64,000 nt of DNA from Haberlea rhodopensis (GCA_907163345.1 CAJQUN010000220.1:490001-554000); one strand, 5' to 3'; positions 33,796-44,976 are shown, counted from the stretch's first letter. Numbers and translations: made by a program. The notes: generated by a model not told the origin, from the letters alone.

Positions 33796-36700
33796 TCAAG
33801 AAGTAATTTCAATTAAACCAAGAATATTTCGAAAGTAAGAAAACTTAGCGTCCGGTAGGGGTTTTGTGAAGATGTCTGCTGCCTGTTGTTCTGTGGAAAT
33901 GTACTCCAGCCGTATTTCCTTCTTCATAACATGATCTCTGATGAAATGATGACGAATGTCAATATGTTTAGTACGAGTATGAAGAACTAGATTGTATGTA
34001 ATGGCAATGGCAGACGTATTGTCACAGAAAATAGGAGCCTCTGTGGACTCAATTCCATAGTCTCTGAGTTGTTGCTGAATCCAGAGCAGTTGGGCACAGC
34101 AGCTTCCAGCAGCAAGGTACTCTGCCTCTGCAGTGGAGGTTGCGATGGATGTCTGTTTCTTGCATCCCCATGATATTAACCGATCACCAAGAAATTGACA
34201 ATATCCACTGGTGCTTTTCCTGTCAATTTTACATCCAGCATAGTCAGCATCTGAGTATCCAATGAGATTAAAAGTTGAGTCTCTTGGATACCATAGACCA
34301 ACATTCTCGGTTCCTTTTAAGTATTTTAGGATCCTCTTGACAGCAGTGAAGTGCGACTGCTTGGGATTTGCTTGAAACCGGGCGCACATACATACTGCAA
34401 ACATAATATCGGGTCGGCTGGCTGTCAAGTATAGTAAAGATCCGATCATGCCTCGATACATTGTAACTTCGACTGGTATTCCTGAATTATCCAAGTCGAG
34501 TTTGGCGGATGAGCTCATTGGTGTAGCAGCAGCTGAGCTGGTACTCATTCCATATTTCTTCAGTAGCTCTTTAGTGTACTTGGACTGATTTATCAGAATT
34601 CCTTCACTAGATTGCTTGACTTGCAATCCTAAGAAAAATGATAACTCTCCCATCATGCTCATCTCGAATTGTTCCTGCATGATTTTAGAAAATCTTTCGC
34701 ACAGTTTTGGGTTAGTACTCCCGAAGATAATATCATCAACATATATTTGAACTAGCAACGTATGATCTCCCTTTGTAAATTTAAAAAGGGTCTTGTCCAC
34801 CGTGCCAATAACAAAGTTGTGCTCTGTCAAATATTTTGATAAAGTTTCATACCAGGCACGGGGAGCTTGCTTTAGACCATACAGAGCTTTATTCAGACGG
34901 AAAACATGAGATGGCTGCTGATGGTTTTCAAATCCAGGAGGTTGTTCAACATAAACTTCTTCCTGGAGTTTGCCGTTAAGAAATGCACTCTTAACATCCA
35001 TCTGATAGACTTTAAAGTCTTTAAATGCAGCAAATGCAAGAAATATGCGAATTGCTTCTAGTCGTGCTACAGGGGCAAAGGTTTCATCGAAATCAATGCC
35101 TTCTTCCTGTCTGTAGCCCTGTGCAACTAATCTTGCTTTATTTCTAATTACTGTTCCGTTTTCGTCTAATTTATTTCTAAATACCCATTTGGTGCCAATT
35201 ACAGTGTGATGCTGTGGTCGTGGTACTAGATACCATACTCTGTTTCGCTCAAACTGGTTTAGTTCTTCCTGCATTGCTTCTACCCAACTTGGGTCTAATA
35301 TAGCTTCATCAATCTTCTTAGGTTCTATATGAGATATGAATGCAGCATGAAGAAATTCGTTAATCATTTGTCCTCTGGTGCGTAGAGGAGCAAGAGGGTT
35401 ACCGATGACCTGCTCGGGTGGATGATCCTTCTTCCACCGGAGCGAAGGTCCTAGTGGGTTGAGTTCTTCAGTTGACTGGATGTGAGTAGGTAAATCAGAG
35501 ATTCTGATAGACCCATCTTTCTCATTGGTTCCTTCAACTGCAGTAGAGGTGGATGCCACTGTTTCATTGATGGCTGGCTGCAGTGCTTGTTGGCCAGCAG
35601 ACTCCTCTGCTTGAGCTTCAGGGATTTCTGGTTCTAAGGAGCAGTCAGCCCTGCTTCTGTAATCAATCTCATCATCAACATTTTCGTCAATATAAGTGCT
35701 TTCCAGTCGATTACTCAAGTTGTTGATTTGTATATCGGATAGTGTACAGTCAGTAGGTTCATCAAATTTTACATGCACTGATTCTTCTACATTAAGTGTT
35801 CTATTATTAAATACTCTGAATGCCTTACTAACTGTAGAATAGCCAAGAAATATTCCAGCATCAGATTTGGCATCAAAGGCGGTGAGATGAGTCTTTCCAT
35901 TGTTGTGAATAAAACATTTGCAACCAAACACATGGAAATAAGAAATATTTGGCTTACTGCCATTCCAGATCTCATAAGGGGTTTTATTAGCTCGCTTATT
36001 AATCATCGATCTGTTCTGCGTATAACATGCTGTGTTGACAGCTTCTGCCCAAAATCTCTGCGATATTTCTGATTCCGCGAGCATAGTTCGCGCAGCTTCT
36101 TTCAAAGTGCGGTTCCTACGCTCAGCAACTCCGTTTTGTTGAGGAGTTCTAGCTGCAGAGTATTCGTGTTTAATACCAAGGTCATCTAGATATGATTCGA
36201 GTGATTGATTGGTAAACTCAGTACCTTTATCACTGCGAATTCTATCTATCCCACACGATTTCTCATTTTGGAGTCTTTTCAGTAATTTGATCAGCTTTGG
36301 AGTAGCCTGATCTTTACCACTTAGGAACAAGACCCACGTGAAACGAGTGTAATCGTCTATTAACACTAGGGTGTACTTCATTCCCCCTAGACTTGTTACT
36401 GGTATAGGACCAAACAGATCCATATGCAGCAACTCTAGGCACCGAGAAGAAGATTTACTCCCTTTGGTCTTAAAAGAGGATCTGATTTGCTTACCGAGTT
36501 GGCATGCTGCACAGATCTTGTCCTTTGAGAACTCAATTTGGGGCAGTCCAACAACTAGATCAAGTTTACGCAGACTAGCAATAGTTTTAAAATTTAAGTG
36601 ACTCAACCGTTTGTGCCAAAGCCAATTTTTGGAAGTATTCTGGGCAGCTAAGCAAGTAAAGGAAGTAGGCTGATTAAGATTCCAATCAATTTTATATGTG

Positions 36701-37032
36701 TTATCATGCCTTCTTCCTATAAGTAATACATTGCCATCAGTAGATTTAATTGTGCATGAATGCTGATTGAATTCTACGGAATGACCATTGTCACACAATT
36801 GACTTATGCTAATCAAATTATAGCATAGATTTTCAACTAAAAGAATATCTTTAATGATGAGGTTACCGTAGATAATCTTACCCTTACCCACGGTTCTACC
36901 TTTCGCGTTATCTCCAAAAGTTATTCTGGGTCCGGTGGAGTCCACTAGTTCAGACAATAAGCTTGAATTCCCTGTCATATGTCTAAAGCATCCGCTGTCT
37001 AGGAACCATTCTGAGCTCCGAACTGGATGCAT
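33796..37032 (-). CDS. pol: Copia pol: protease-integrase-RT-RNase H
   Basis: Open from the ATG at 37030-37032 (1078 codons); the frame is open upstream to 37047. Numbering from that ATG: aspartic protease WFLDSGCFRHMTG (D12); integrase zinc region H140, H145, C174, C177; integrase core D205 (LHMDLFGP), D268 (RSDKGTEF), E304 (GVAERRNRT), a D-35-E spacing; RT with KARLVAQGY, MDVKSAFLNG and YVDD at 764-767; RNase H D928 (YSDADYAG), E969 (TAEAEYLA), D1004 (FCDNTSA), then TKHIDIRHHFIRD. Integrase before RT is the Ty1/copia order. No key residue is missing. It is in the same frame as gag, separated by a TAG (37078-37080) and a TAA (37048-37050), so expression must need readthrough, splicing or re-initiation. 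Confidence 0.95.
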   Translation of the reverse strand: MHPVRSSEWFLDSGCFRHMTGNSSLLSELVDSTGPRITFGDNAKGRTVGKGKIIYGNLIIKDILLVENLCYNLISISQLCDNGHSVEFNQHSCTIKSTDGNVLLIGRRHDNTYKIDWNLNQPTSFTCLAAQNTSKNWLWHKRLSHLNFKTIASLRKLDLVVGLPQIEFSKDKICAACQLGKQIRSSFKTKGSKSSSRCLELLHMDLFGPIPVTSLGGMKYTLVLIDDYTRFTWVLFLSGKDQATPKLIKLLKRLQNEKSCGIDRIRSDKGTEFTNQSLESYLDDLGIKHEYSAARTPQQNGVAERRNRTLKEAARTMLAESEISQRFWAEAVNTACYTQNRSMINKRANKTPYEIWNGSKPNISYFHVFGCKCFIHNNGKTHLTAFDAKSDAGIFLGYSTVSKAFRVFNNRTLNVEESVHVKFDEPTDCTLSDIQINNLSNRLESTYIDENVDDEIDYRSRADCSLEPEIPEAQAEESAGQQALQPAINETVASTSTAVEGTNEKDGSIRISDLPTHIQSTEELNPLGPSLRWKKDHPPEQVIGNPLAPLRTRGQMINEFLHAAFISHIEPKKIDEAILDPSWVEAMQEELNQFERNRVWYLVPRPQHHTVIGTKWVFRNKLDENGTVIRNKARLVAQGYRQEEGIDFDETFAPVARLEAIRIFLAFAAFKDFKVYQMDVKSAFLNGKLQEEVYVEQPPGFENHQQPSHVFRLNKALYGLKQAPRAWYETLSKYLTEHNFVIGTVDKTLFKFTKGDHTLLVQIYVDDIIFGSTNPKLCERFSKIMQEQFEMSMMGELSFFLGLQVKQSSEGILINQSKYTKELLKKYGMSTSSAAATPMSSSAKLDLDNSGIPVEVTMYRGMIGSLLYLTASRPDIMFAVCMCARFQANPKQSHFTAVKRILKYLKGTENVGLWYPRDSTFNLIGYSDADYAGCKIDRKSTSGYCQFLGDRLISWGCKKQTSIATSTAEAEYLAAGSCCAQLLWIQQQLRDYGIESTEAPIFCDNTSAIAITYNLVLHTRTKHIDIRHHFIRDHVMKKEIRLEYISTEQQAADIFTKPLPDAKFSYFRNILGLIEITS

Positions 37033-37077
37033 TCTAGTTTCCTGCAATTAAAGCGATAGACTGATTGGTACCCAATC

Positions 37078-39042
37078 CTACTTGGGTCCTGGTAGGATTA
37101 GTCCTTTCGGAACCCACACTTGTATGACCCTGAATGACTTAGGTCGGTGTGTGTTCTGAAATGTGTGTGCATTTATAAATGTAGGTGATGATTTTAGCTG
37201 TGGAGTGTGATAATATGTGTATGCATGTGCTTTTGGTTTGTAGTTCCTGTTATTCAGCATATACCTCTTCTGGACAGGTTTACAGTTGTAGTACCAGTTG
37301 GGTTTAACCTCTTTAGCTGCTCGACCAGTGGTTTTAAGTTCATTTGTGAACTTTTGCCTTGGTTTAGCCTCTTTGAGTGGTTCTACATAACCGATACCTC
37401 TGTGCTGTACCTGTTCCTTGATGAGTGTTGCTTTAACAGGTTCTTTAACCAGTTCATACGGGTCATATACTGTGCTAGATCTTACAAAGTTCATTGATTG
37501 AACCTTGCCTTTTGTTAGACACAGTTGAGGCTCATTACCAGATGATCTGCTGTCATTGCTATTAAAGCCTATGCCAGTTAAATCACCAGCAAGCCTTATA
37601 GACTCAAGCATTTCATCCTTTCTGGTAGTCGACGCATTCCAAGTGCTAACCAGTTTGCTGAGTTTCTGGTACGCACACTTGGCTTCATCTCTTTCTTTCA
37701 CTAGGCGACTGGCTGCTTCCCTTAAGCAATTCAACTCCCTTGATTGTTCACAATCAAGTTTGTTTTCAAGCGTTTTAGTTGGAATTGAGTGCTCAGTCTT
37801 ATAGCTTTCAAAAGATTCGTATAGCGTCTGATACTCATTTATCATGTCCTGCAATGCATTGGTGAGTTCATGATGTGTAAATTCAGATAGGTTGGTTTCA
37901 TGTACCTCATTTTCATCATTCGCCATTAAGCAGTGGACTTCTTCGTCTTCACTCTCGCTGGATGAGCTAATTGACTCCTCTGATTCTGATTCAGAATCAG
38001 CCCATTTGCTCTTACTATCTTCTGCCACTAAAACCTTTTGATCTCTGTCCCGTTTGGATGTTCTTCTGGTTTCCTTGGATTTTCTGTAATCCTTGGATCC
38101 TCTTTTGTGATCATCCTTTTTGGGTTTAGGACAGTCTGCGATGAAGTGCCCTGGTTTGAGACAGTTGAAGCATACTCGCTCTTCTTCTTCTGAATTTCCT
38201 TTGGAGCTTTGCCTTCGAGGATATGATTGATAAGGTCTCTGGTTCTTCTTCATGAATTTTCCAAATTTCTTTACGAACATTGCCATCGCATCGTTACACA
38301 TCTTTTCTGGAGTCATTTCAGTAGGAGTAGGCAGAGACTCAGATGCAGTGAGAGCTTTTGTTGGTTGACTTGTACTTGGTTCATCTTCAACCCGAATGCC
38401 TAATTCGAATTCATAGGCTTTTAAATCAGCAAACAGATCATGTAGATCTATCTTGTTGATATCCTTCGATTCTCTCATAGCAATGGTCTTGACATCCCAT
38501 TCTCTTGGTAGACCTCTCATCACTTTGAGAGTGACTTCTCTGTTGGGTAACTCCTTACCCAGACTGCTTAGTTCATTTATTATTCCAGTCACTCTTTCAT
38601 CATACTCGTTGAGAGTTTCTCCATTTATCATTTTGATATGCTCAAACTTTTGTAAAGCCACAGTAAGCTTGTTCTCCTTGGTTTGATCATTTCCTTCACA
38701 GAGTTGAGCAATCTTTTCCCAGATCTCTTTGGCTGTTGGGCACATTTTGATTTTGTTGAACATATTTTTGTCCAAAGTTTTGAACAAAATGTCTTTAGCC
38801 ACGTTGTCTAGGTTTGCCTTTTTTTTGTCTTCATTTGACCATTGAGATCTTTCCTTTTCTACCATTTGTGGATCACCACTTGTGATAGAGGCAGCTGTAT
38901 TGATTTTCATGATCTTCAACGGTCCTTCGGTGATCACATACCACATATCATCATCTTGAGCACTTAGATGTGCTTGCATACGGATCCTCCAGTCATCATA
39001 GTCGTCTTTCTTGAAAATTGGAATCTTGTTGAATGAGGCCAT
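37078..39042 (-). CDS. gag: Copia gag (Sirevirus-like), 654 aa
   Basis: Starts at ATG 39040-39042, 45 nt inside the primer site. Residues 1-215 form the capsid-like copia gag core (FKKDDYDDWRIRM at the start; FEHIKMINGETLNEYDERV near 133-151; LHDLFADLKAYEFEL near 200-214). A CCHC zinc knuckle is at 291-304 (CFNCLKPGHFIADC), followed by a basic stretch and an acidic Ser/Glu-rich run at 345-370. A likely coiled coil is at 395-465. The C-terminus ends VWVPKGLILPGPK and a TAG. The length exceeds simple copia gags (usually about 300 aa) and fits Sireviruses. It would assemble virus-like particles in the cytoplasm and bind the element RNA. Confidence 0.92.
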   Translation of the reverse strand: MASFNKIPIFKKDDYDDWRIRMQAHLSAQDDDMWYVITEGPLKIMKINTAASITSGDPQMVEKERSQWSNEDKKKANLDNVAKDILFKTLDKNMFNKIKMCPTAKEIWEKIAQLCEGNDQTKENKLTVALQKFEHIKMINGETLNEYDERVTGIINELSSLGKELPNREVTLKVMRGLPREWDVKTIAMRESKDINKIDLHDLFADLKAYEFELGIRVEDEPSTSQPTKALTASESLPTPTEMTPEKMCNDAMAMFVKKFGKFMKKNQRPYQSYPRRQSSKGNSEEEERVCFNCLKPGHFIADCPKPKKDDHKRGSKDYRKSKETRRTSKRDRDQKVLVAEDSKSKWADSESESEESISSSSESEDEEVHCLMANDENEVHETNLSEFTHHELTNALQDMINEYQTLYESFESYKTEHSIPTKTLENKLDCEQSRELNCLREAASRLVKERDEAKCAYQKLSKLVSTWNASTTRKDEMLESIRLAGDLTGIGFNSNDSRSSGNEPQLCLTKGKVQSMNFVRSSTVYDPYELVKEPVKATLIKEQVQHRGIGYVEPLKEAKPRQKFTNELKTTGRAAKEVKPNWYYNCKPVQKRYMLNNRNYKPKAHAYTYYHTPQLKSSPTFINAHTFQNTHRPKSFRVIQVWVPKGLILPGPK

Positions 39043-39086
39043 CAGTTTTTGGTAAATAGTAATTTCTCAAGATTGAGAAAACCTAA

Positions 39087-39098
39087 GCTCTGATACCA
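39087..39098 (-). promoter_or_regulatory. Primer-binding site of the copia element
   Basis: The minus strand reads TGGTATCAGAGC, a perfect initiator-Met tRNA type PBS, 2 nt from the 5' LTR. Confidence 0.93.
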
Positions 39099-39100
39099 CT

Positions 39101-40472
39101 TGTTGGAATCGGGGTAGTGTTTAGAAGGGGGGGTTGAATAAACACTAGATATAATTTCGATTTCTTTTTCTTGGTTAACTGTAAACTGTTAAGTGTTACA
39201 GTTGCTTCTCAATAACAGGCAAGTTAGTAGACACTTATTATAGTGCGGAAGACGTCTACAAAACTTGTGAGGAATAAAACTGAAGTACTAAAGCAATAAA
39301 CGAATAATACGAGAGTTGTTTCTGGAAGTTCGAAGCACAACGCTTCTACGTCTCCCCTTCTTCCTTTGCAGGAAGGATTCACTAGAAGACTTGGTTTACA
39401 CTTTACAGTATACAACCTCCTTAGGCACTAACACACTTGGCCTAAACTCCTAGCAATCACACTCTTCTTATCTTTTGGATACAAGTGATTTTACAACACT
39501 CTCTACAGAATAAAACTTTCTAGCTTTGAGAGTTTCTAAGCAGCAGACTTCAATTGAAAATAATCTGTCACAGATTCAGTTTTGCGGTTTGTCTGCTCTT
39601 TGCTGAACGTTTGAAATATCAGTCGTATAGCTTTCTTGCTTTGAAGTATTTCTCTTAGTTTGAAAGTTGCTCAGCACTTCTTCATTCTCTGCTTGGACGT
39701 ATTTATAGGTTTGGTTGTCCAACGGTAGCCTTTTTTTGTATATGGAATTGATTAGCTTTCCAAATACATGTTGTCTTCTTTCCTATTTTGTAAAACAACG
39801 GCTCTTTTCACTCTGACGGTAATGGTGGCGGAAATATAGCAGGGTGCGCGGCTCTGTTGTACTTTTGTCAGAGAATGTTGTACTTACTTTGTCTCGTTGC
39901 TTAGACTTCTGCTGGTTTCTTTGTTCAACTGGTCGTTCATCCTCTTAAGACCAGTTGATGTCCTTGTTCAGTGAGAGACTTTCCAGCTGATAGTTATCCA
40001 GTTTATGTCTTCACCCGGTTGATGTCTTCATCCGGTTGATGTCTTTACCAGTTGATAGCTTGTCCGGTTGGTATCTATCCAGTTGATGTCTTCATCCGGT
40101 TGATGACTATCCAGTTGATGTCTTCATCCGGTTGATGACTTCATACGGTTGATGACTTCATACCAGTTGATGACTTCATCCGGTTAGTGTCTTTATCAGT
40201 TGATAGCTTGTCCGGTTGATAGCTTGTCCGGTTGGTGTCTATCCAGTTGATGTCTTGTCCGGTTGATGACTATCCAGTTGATGTCTTCATCCGGTTGATG
40301 ACTATCCAGTTGATGTCTTGTCCGGTTGATGACTATCCAGTTGATGTCTTCATCCGGTGAGACTTTAATATCCGGTAGGTGTATTCACCCGGTAGGTCTT
40401 TAGCATCCGGTTGATCTTTAACATCCAGTAGGTGTTTGTAATCACCAAAACTTAGAAATCGTTTTCCCAACA
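39101..40472 (-). repeat. Copia 5' LTR
   Basis: 1372 bp, nearly identical to 28341-29713. It contains the minisatellite at 39922-40430. Confidence 0.95.
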
Positions 40473-40477
40473 TAATC

Positions 40478-42072
40478 TCTCACCGGAGATTCATTCATCC
40501 AAGCATACTAATCCGATGCTCGACAAGTACCCAAAAATGTTGGCATTAGTATACACACACCGGTATACATGCCTAAGCATCATAACCACATGCATACTCA
40601 ATGCAATCGACTCGGGTATCACCAATCATACCCAAAAGCCCCAACTTCAACTGTCAATCCTCAGTTATTCTCGCCCAGCGGAGAATATCGATTGACAAAC
40701 CAACTAAACGCGGTGTGATCCCAAAATCGACACCACACAAACCAACTCAACTAATCCTCCAAAGATTCCCAACAGGTAGGTATATCAATACCGCTTTCCT
40801 CATAAGGAATGTGTCATGAATCTGTGACTTTCCAACCTCGAACCACCGTTTGGAAAAAACTGGATATATTTAGATCAAAATATATCTCGGAACCAATACA
40901 CAACTGGTTCAGAATAGTGCATCAATGCCACTATTTCCAAATCGAAAACCGTATACACAACGTATACCCATTCTAAAAATGCTCCGTACTAATACCATAG
41001 TACTCCACAATCTCTAGCATTTCCCTGGAGACGTCTCCTCGTACGTCCCTCTGAAGAAAAAAAAAGCTATTACTCAGTCCAACACCAGTAATGCTTACCA
41101 TGGCTGATTCACAAGCAACCCTCGACCAAAACCAGCTGTCTCCATGACAGTATGTTCCAAATCTCTCCAAGAGATACAATCAACATAGTAGTGTCACCCC
41201 ACTAACTATATTCCACAATTCAGATTGTGTTTCCCCATTGTATTCCATATGCAAAGATGCTCAACCAGAGCTAACAACGACTTGTTGACACTCACGTTAG
41301 TACTCCCAACAAAACTAAGTTGTCCCGGTACAAGTCCCTCAAAGTATTTGACGTATAAACGTCCCCGTGAGGCATTACCTGACCCAAACCTCATGCTACA
41401 TAGTGACTACAAGAGTCCACTATAGGCGCTCATCGTATCATCATACGATTTACCAAACTCGGTTCCAACGAGCAGTATAACGGCTATCACAATCACACTA
41501 TAGCATTGCAACAATACATGGCTAGCAAATCGCTGCCTCCTTAGGTTTATACCAAACCTACCAACGTATCATATGTTCCATCACGGTACTCCATACCGTA
41601 CCATCAATTAGAGTATTGGGTTATCACCCAATCTTTCTCTAACACCAGTGCACAACGGACATCCCGGTGTCCTACTCAACCACAAAGCAATCATAATCCA
41701 TTAGGATTTATCTCACACCTTCTTGTGTGGGTGTGATCATGTCAACTACATGTCACATCGGTATAAGCAAGTAGTTTCCTCAATAAATACTCTTACAACC
41801 AGTCACTTGGCCATAGCCATCCCAACGAGCATACCCAAAGGTATCACTACTCGTAAAAATATTTACCTCAAATGTGTGCTGCGGTACACTTCCTGTACGG
41901 CGCATCCAATGCTTCATCGAGCCACCTGCTTGCCGTAATGGTCTCGTCAACCAGTGACTCAGACACTACCCCGTGCCTACCATTGGCACTCAAATCATAC
42001 ACTAAATACATACACCCAACTGTATTTTTCATCGTAACGACGGTATCCGTCCACATAGAGCATCCTCTATGT
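40478..42072 (-). other. Outer element interior, segment 2 (non-coding)
   Basis: Between the copia element and the tandem arrays. No gag or pol similarity in any frame; all frames are short. Composition resembles the other outer interior segments. Confidence 0.65.
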
Positions 42073-42267
42073 CATCGTCATCCTGTGACGGTACATGTCA
42101 ACACATGACATCCACAATATCATCGTCAACCAGTGACGGTATATGTCAATACCTGACATCCATAACCTCATTGTCAAACACGTGACGGTACATGTCAATA
42201 CATGACATCCATAATCTCATCGCCAAACACGTGACGGTACATGTCAATACATGGCATCCATAATAAT
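42073..42267. repeat. 48-49 bp tandem repeat, four units
   Basis: Units start near 42073, 42121, 42169 and 42218, each CAT(C/T)G(T/C)CA...GTGACGGTA(C/T)ATGTCAA(T/C)AC...GACATCCA. Within the outer element interior. Confidence 0.9.
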
Positions 42268-42390
42268 GCTAACAAAACAACAATATACCATTACTCATCG
42301 CTAATAAGATAGTACCTGTCTCCATCGTCCAACCGTGGTACACAATCAGTACCCATAGCTCATGGGCGGCACATTCCCGTGCTACGTACA

Positions 42391-42914
42391 TAGCGGCACA
42401 ACCCATCGCTATAAATCAGCGGCATGATCCCTCGCTATACAGTCAGCGGCATAAAACATCGCTATATATATCCGGCGGAATGAACCATCGCTATATGAAT
42501 ACCCAACGGCATGAACCATCGCCAATAGAATAGCGGAATGAACCATCGCTATATATACCTGGCGGCATGAAGCATCGCCAATAGAACAGCGGAACTAACC
42601 ATAGCTATATATTCCTGGCGGCATGAACCATCGTCTATAGAATAACGAAACGAACTATCGCTATATATACCTGGCGGCATGAACCATCGCCAATAGAATA
42701 GCGGAATGAACCATCCCTATATATACCTGGTGGCATGAACCATCAGCAATAGTATAACGGAATGAACCATCGCTATATATACTTGGCGACATGAACCATC
42801 ACCAATAGAATAGTGGAACGAACCATCGCTATATATCCTTGGCGGCATGAACCATCACTATATATACATGGCGGCATGAACCATCGCCAATAGCATAGCG
42901 GAATGAACCATCGC
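42391..42914. repeat. 28-bp tandem array (AGCGGCATGAACCATCGCTA)
   Basis: About 19 degenerate units of roughly 26-30 bp alternating (A)GCGGCATGAACCATCGC and GCGGAATGAACCATCGC, linked by TATATATACCTG or CAATAGAATA. The array is split by element 4 and continues at 51530-51605. Confidence 0.92.
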
Positions 42915-43641
42915 TGTCATGCCTCGATCTGACGTATACATGTGTTATATGTTTATGGTGTAATTATGATTAATTACAGTATGATATGGACTCGGGTTTG
43001 GATTGAACCGAAGATGAATTAATACATGTATAAAATTATATATGGCAATGAATGAAACATATGGCAATGTATGACTTGAATTAAGTCAAGTGTAGTGGCA
43101 TATCAAGTAAACTATGAGTATGCATTTGAAGGTGCCTTAGAATGTACATGTGAGTTGCATTCCATATACATTTGCCATGAGTTTGAAGGGAATTACATGT
43201 GCATTTGTAATTGAATTTGAAGGTTTATATATATATATCAAATCAGATTTTAGAACACATACTTCACCTTCCAACACCTACAAATCTCTACCAAAAGCCT
43301 CTTCAAAACCTTGATTGATTTTCCATCTTTTGCTTGGATTTCACTAGAGAATTAAGCTAGGAAGTTGAGTGAAGTGATTTCCTAACTTCTTGGTAAGGAA
43401 TTTATAGTTTTCAACTTGAATTGTGTAGTTAGTGTTGAAGTATGTGAATTTGAATATCAAATTGTTCATGCTTAGAATCATAACATGTTTATATGCCAAG
43501 AATTGGATTCTAAGATGGTAGAAACATGTTTATATGTTACTAGTGATTGCATGAAACCTGTTTAAATGGTTGAAAGTGAGGTGTAGGAGAAACACCAAGA
43601 ATAGAAGTAGAAAATCGCCATAGTTTTCTGAAAACAGAGGA

Positions 43642-43860
43642 GGCGATCGATCACTACCTTCGAGGCAATCGATCGCCTATGGCTAAACACGAGAATGGCG
43701 GTGCTTGAGCGATCGATCGCTTCAAGTAGTCAATCGATCGCCTCAAGGCAGAAAGTTTTCCAAAGGAGTAGGCGACCGATCGCGTGAAAAGAGGAGATCG
43801 ATCACCTATGACCAATTCTTTAGGCGACCGATCGCCTCAAAACATGAGATCGATCGCCAG
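43642..43860. repeat. CGATCGATCG palindrome array (element 4 5' LTR)
   Basis: About eight units; most carry one change (GCGATCGATCAC, GCAATCGATCGC, GCGACCGATCGC, GAGATCGATCGC), so this array is more degenerate than those in elements 2 and 3. Confidence 0.9.
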
Positions 43861-43946
43861 GGTCCAGAATTGGAAAAAAGTTATATTTTTGTAGAATTTA
43901 ATTTTAATGCCTATGATAACATGATATATTGTTGGTATTATTGTAG

Positions 43947-44022
43947 CATCATCACAGGGGACGGGACAACGAGGCGATTAGACAGCGACGCCTAATTTAT
44001 ATCATTTTGTGTCGCAGAACAG
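43947..44022 (+). other. Predicted LTR mini-exon (element 4 5' LTR)
   Basis: TATTATTGTAG (AG at 43945-43946), then 76 nt, then ACAG|GTACGTTT (GT at 44023-44024). The downstream acceptor candidate is GTATTTGCAG ending 44974, 2 nt before the gag ATG at 44977. Confidence 0.4.
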
Positions 44023-44818
44023 GTACGTTTTGACGTACGAGTATATGATATTGTTGTGATGATGATTTGAGTATGTTATCATATGATTAGTGGTATCATA
44101 TGCATGTGCATTCATGAGATTTATATGATTGAGATGGATGCCACGATAGATATGTAGTATATGCTTTGGCTGAGATCGGTGCCACGATAGATATGCCAGT
44201 GTTGGGCATATGCTTTGGCTGGGATTGTTGCCACGATAGGTATGCTACATATGTTTTGGCATGAGAGATATACGCCGGTTGGGTATATGCTCTGGCTATT
44301 ATAACATGTGAGGACGGTACTATGATATGGGCTGTTAATATGAAGTTGTGATGAGGTTCCACTGACATATCGAACTGAGATAGGCATATCATATTGGTCT
44401 GGTTATAACAGGATGATGAGATGAGACATGTCATGGCATAATTGCATTTGATGATGCATGATACAAGACAATCACATTTGATGTTTATAGTGCTTTATCG
44501 TTTATGTTTTGTATTGATATCGCACTGGGATGGTTTTGTATATATACTCATGTTGTGTGATTGTTTCTGTAGGGACTCATAGACGTGGGAGGACGGGATT
44601 GTGAGTCTATTCCGCTGCGAGCTGAACCACTGCTTAGGAGTTGTTGGTTTAGGTTTTTGTTATGTATATATGATGTGTAGTTTTGACATAGTTATGTCAA
44701 CTTGTAACAACCTACATAACTAAACTCTTAATCAGGTGTATGTTTTACTTAATTCTAACTCACATATGTATAAATGAACTGATACATAATGGATTAAGTA
44801 ACGAGGACCCCACATTAG

Positions 44819-44830
44819 TGGTATCAGAGC
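44819..44830 (+). promoter_or_regulatory. Primer-binding site of element 4
   Basis: TGGTATCAGAGC, perfect initiator-Met type, 4 nt after the LTR. Confidence 0.93.
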
Positions 44831-44976
44831 AGTGGTTCGAGAACGAGGTGAACAAGGGTAGAGGAAGGTATTAGGGAGTTACCTAATATGTTGAAAGCAT
44901 GTTATGAGTCATGATATGATGTTATACTGACATGCTTTATTATATTTCTTGTTGTTGGTAACCTGTATTTGCAGTA

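Larger units (their letters stand above)
28341..40472 (-). mobile_element. Nearly intact Ty1/copia Sirevirus-like retrotransposon with an extra ORF
   Basis: TGTTGGGATC at 28341 and TTCCCAACA ending 40472 are flanked by TAATC (28336-28340, 40473-40477). It runs on the minus strand: 5' LTR 39101-40472, primer site 39087-39098, gag 39042-37078, pol 37032-33796, accessory ORF 33260-30543, polypurine tract 29716-29730, 3' LTR 28341-29713. By eye about ten differences separate the two LTRs of about 1372 bp, so it looks the youngest element here. Long gag, pol motifs and a third ORF after pol point to the Sirevirus group. All three frames are open. Confidence 0.95.
42915..44814 (+). repeat. Element 4 5' LTR
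   Basis: TATATATATATA at 43226-43237 is the likely TATA box. A donor-like TTG|GTAAGG is at 43393, the CGATCG array at 43642-43860, and a predicted mini-exon at 43947-44022 precedes GTACGTTTTGACGTACGAG. Degenerate ATGCTTTGGCTGAGAT...GCCACGATAG repeats run from 44130 to 44300. Confidence 0.93.

Noticed and set aside
42391..42914. Regularly spaced short repeats resembling a CRISPR array
   Set aside because: Spacers are themselves repetitive (TATATATACCTG, CAATAGAATA), units are degenerate, and the array is inside a plant LTR element. It is a tandem satellite.
44819..44830. tRNA-like sequence
   Set aside because: The TGGTATCAGAGC blocks (here and at 12812, 24991, 39087, 52671) are primer-binding sites complementary to an initiator tRNA 3' end, not tRNA genes.
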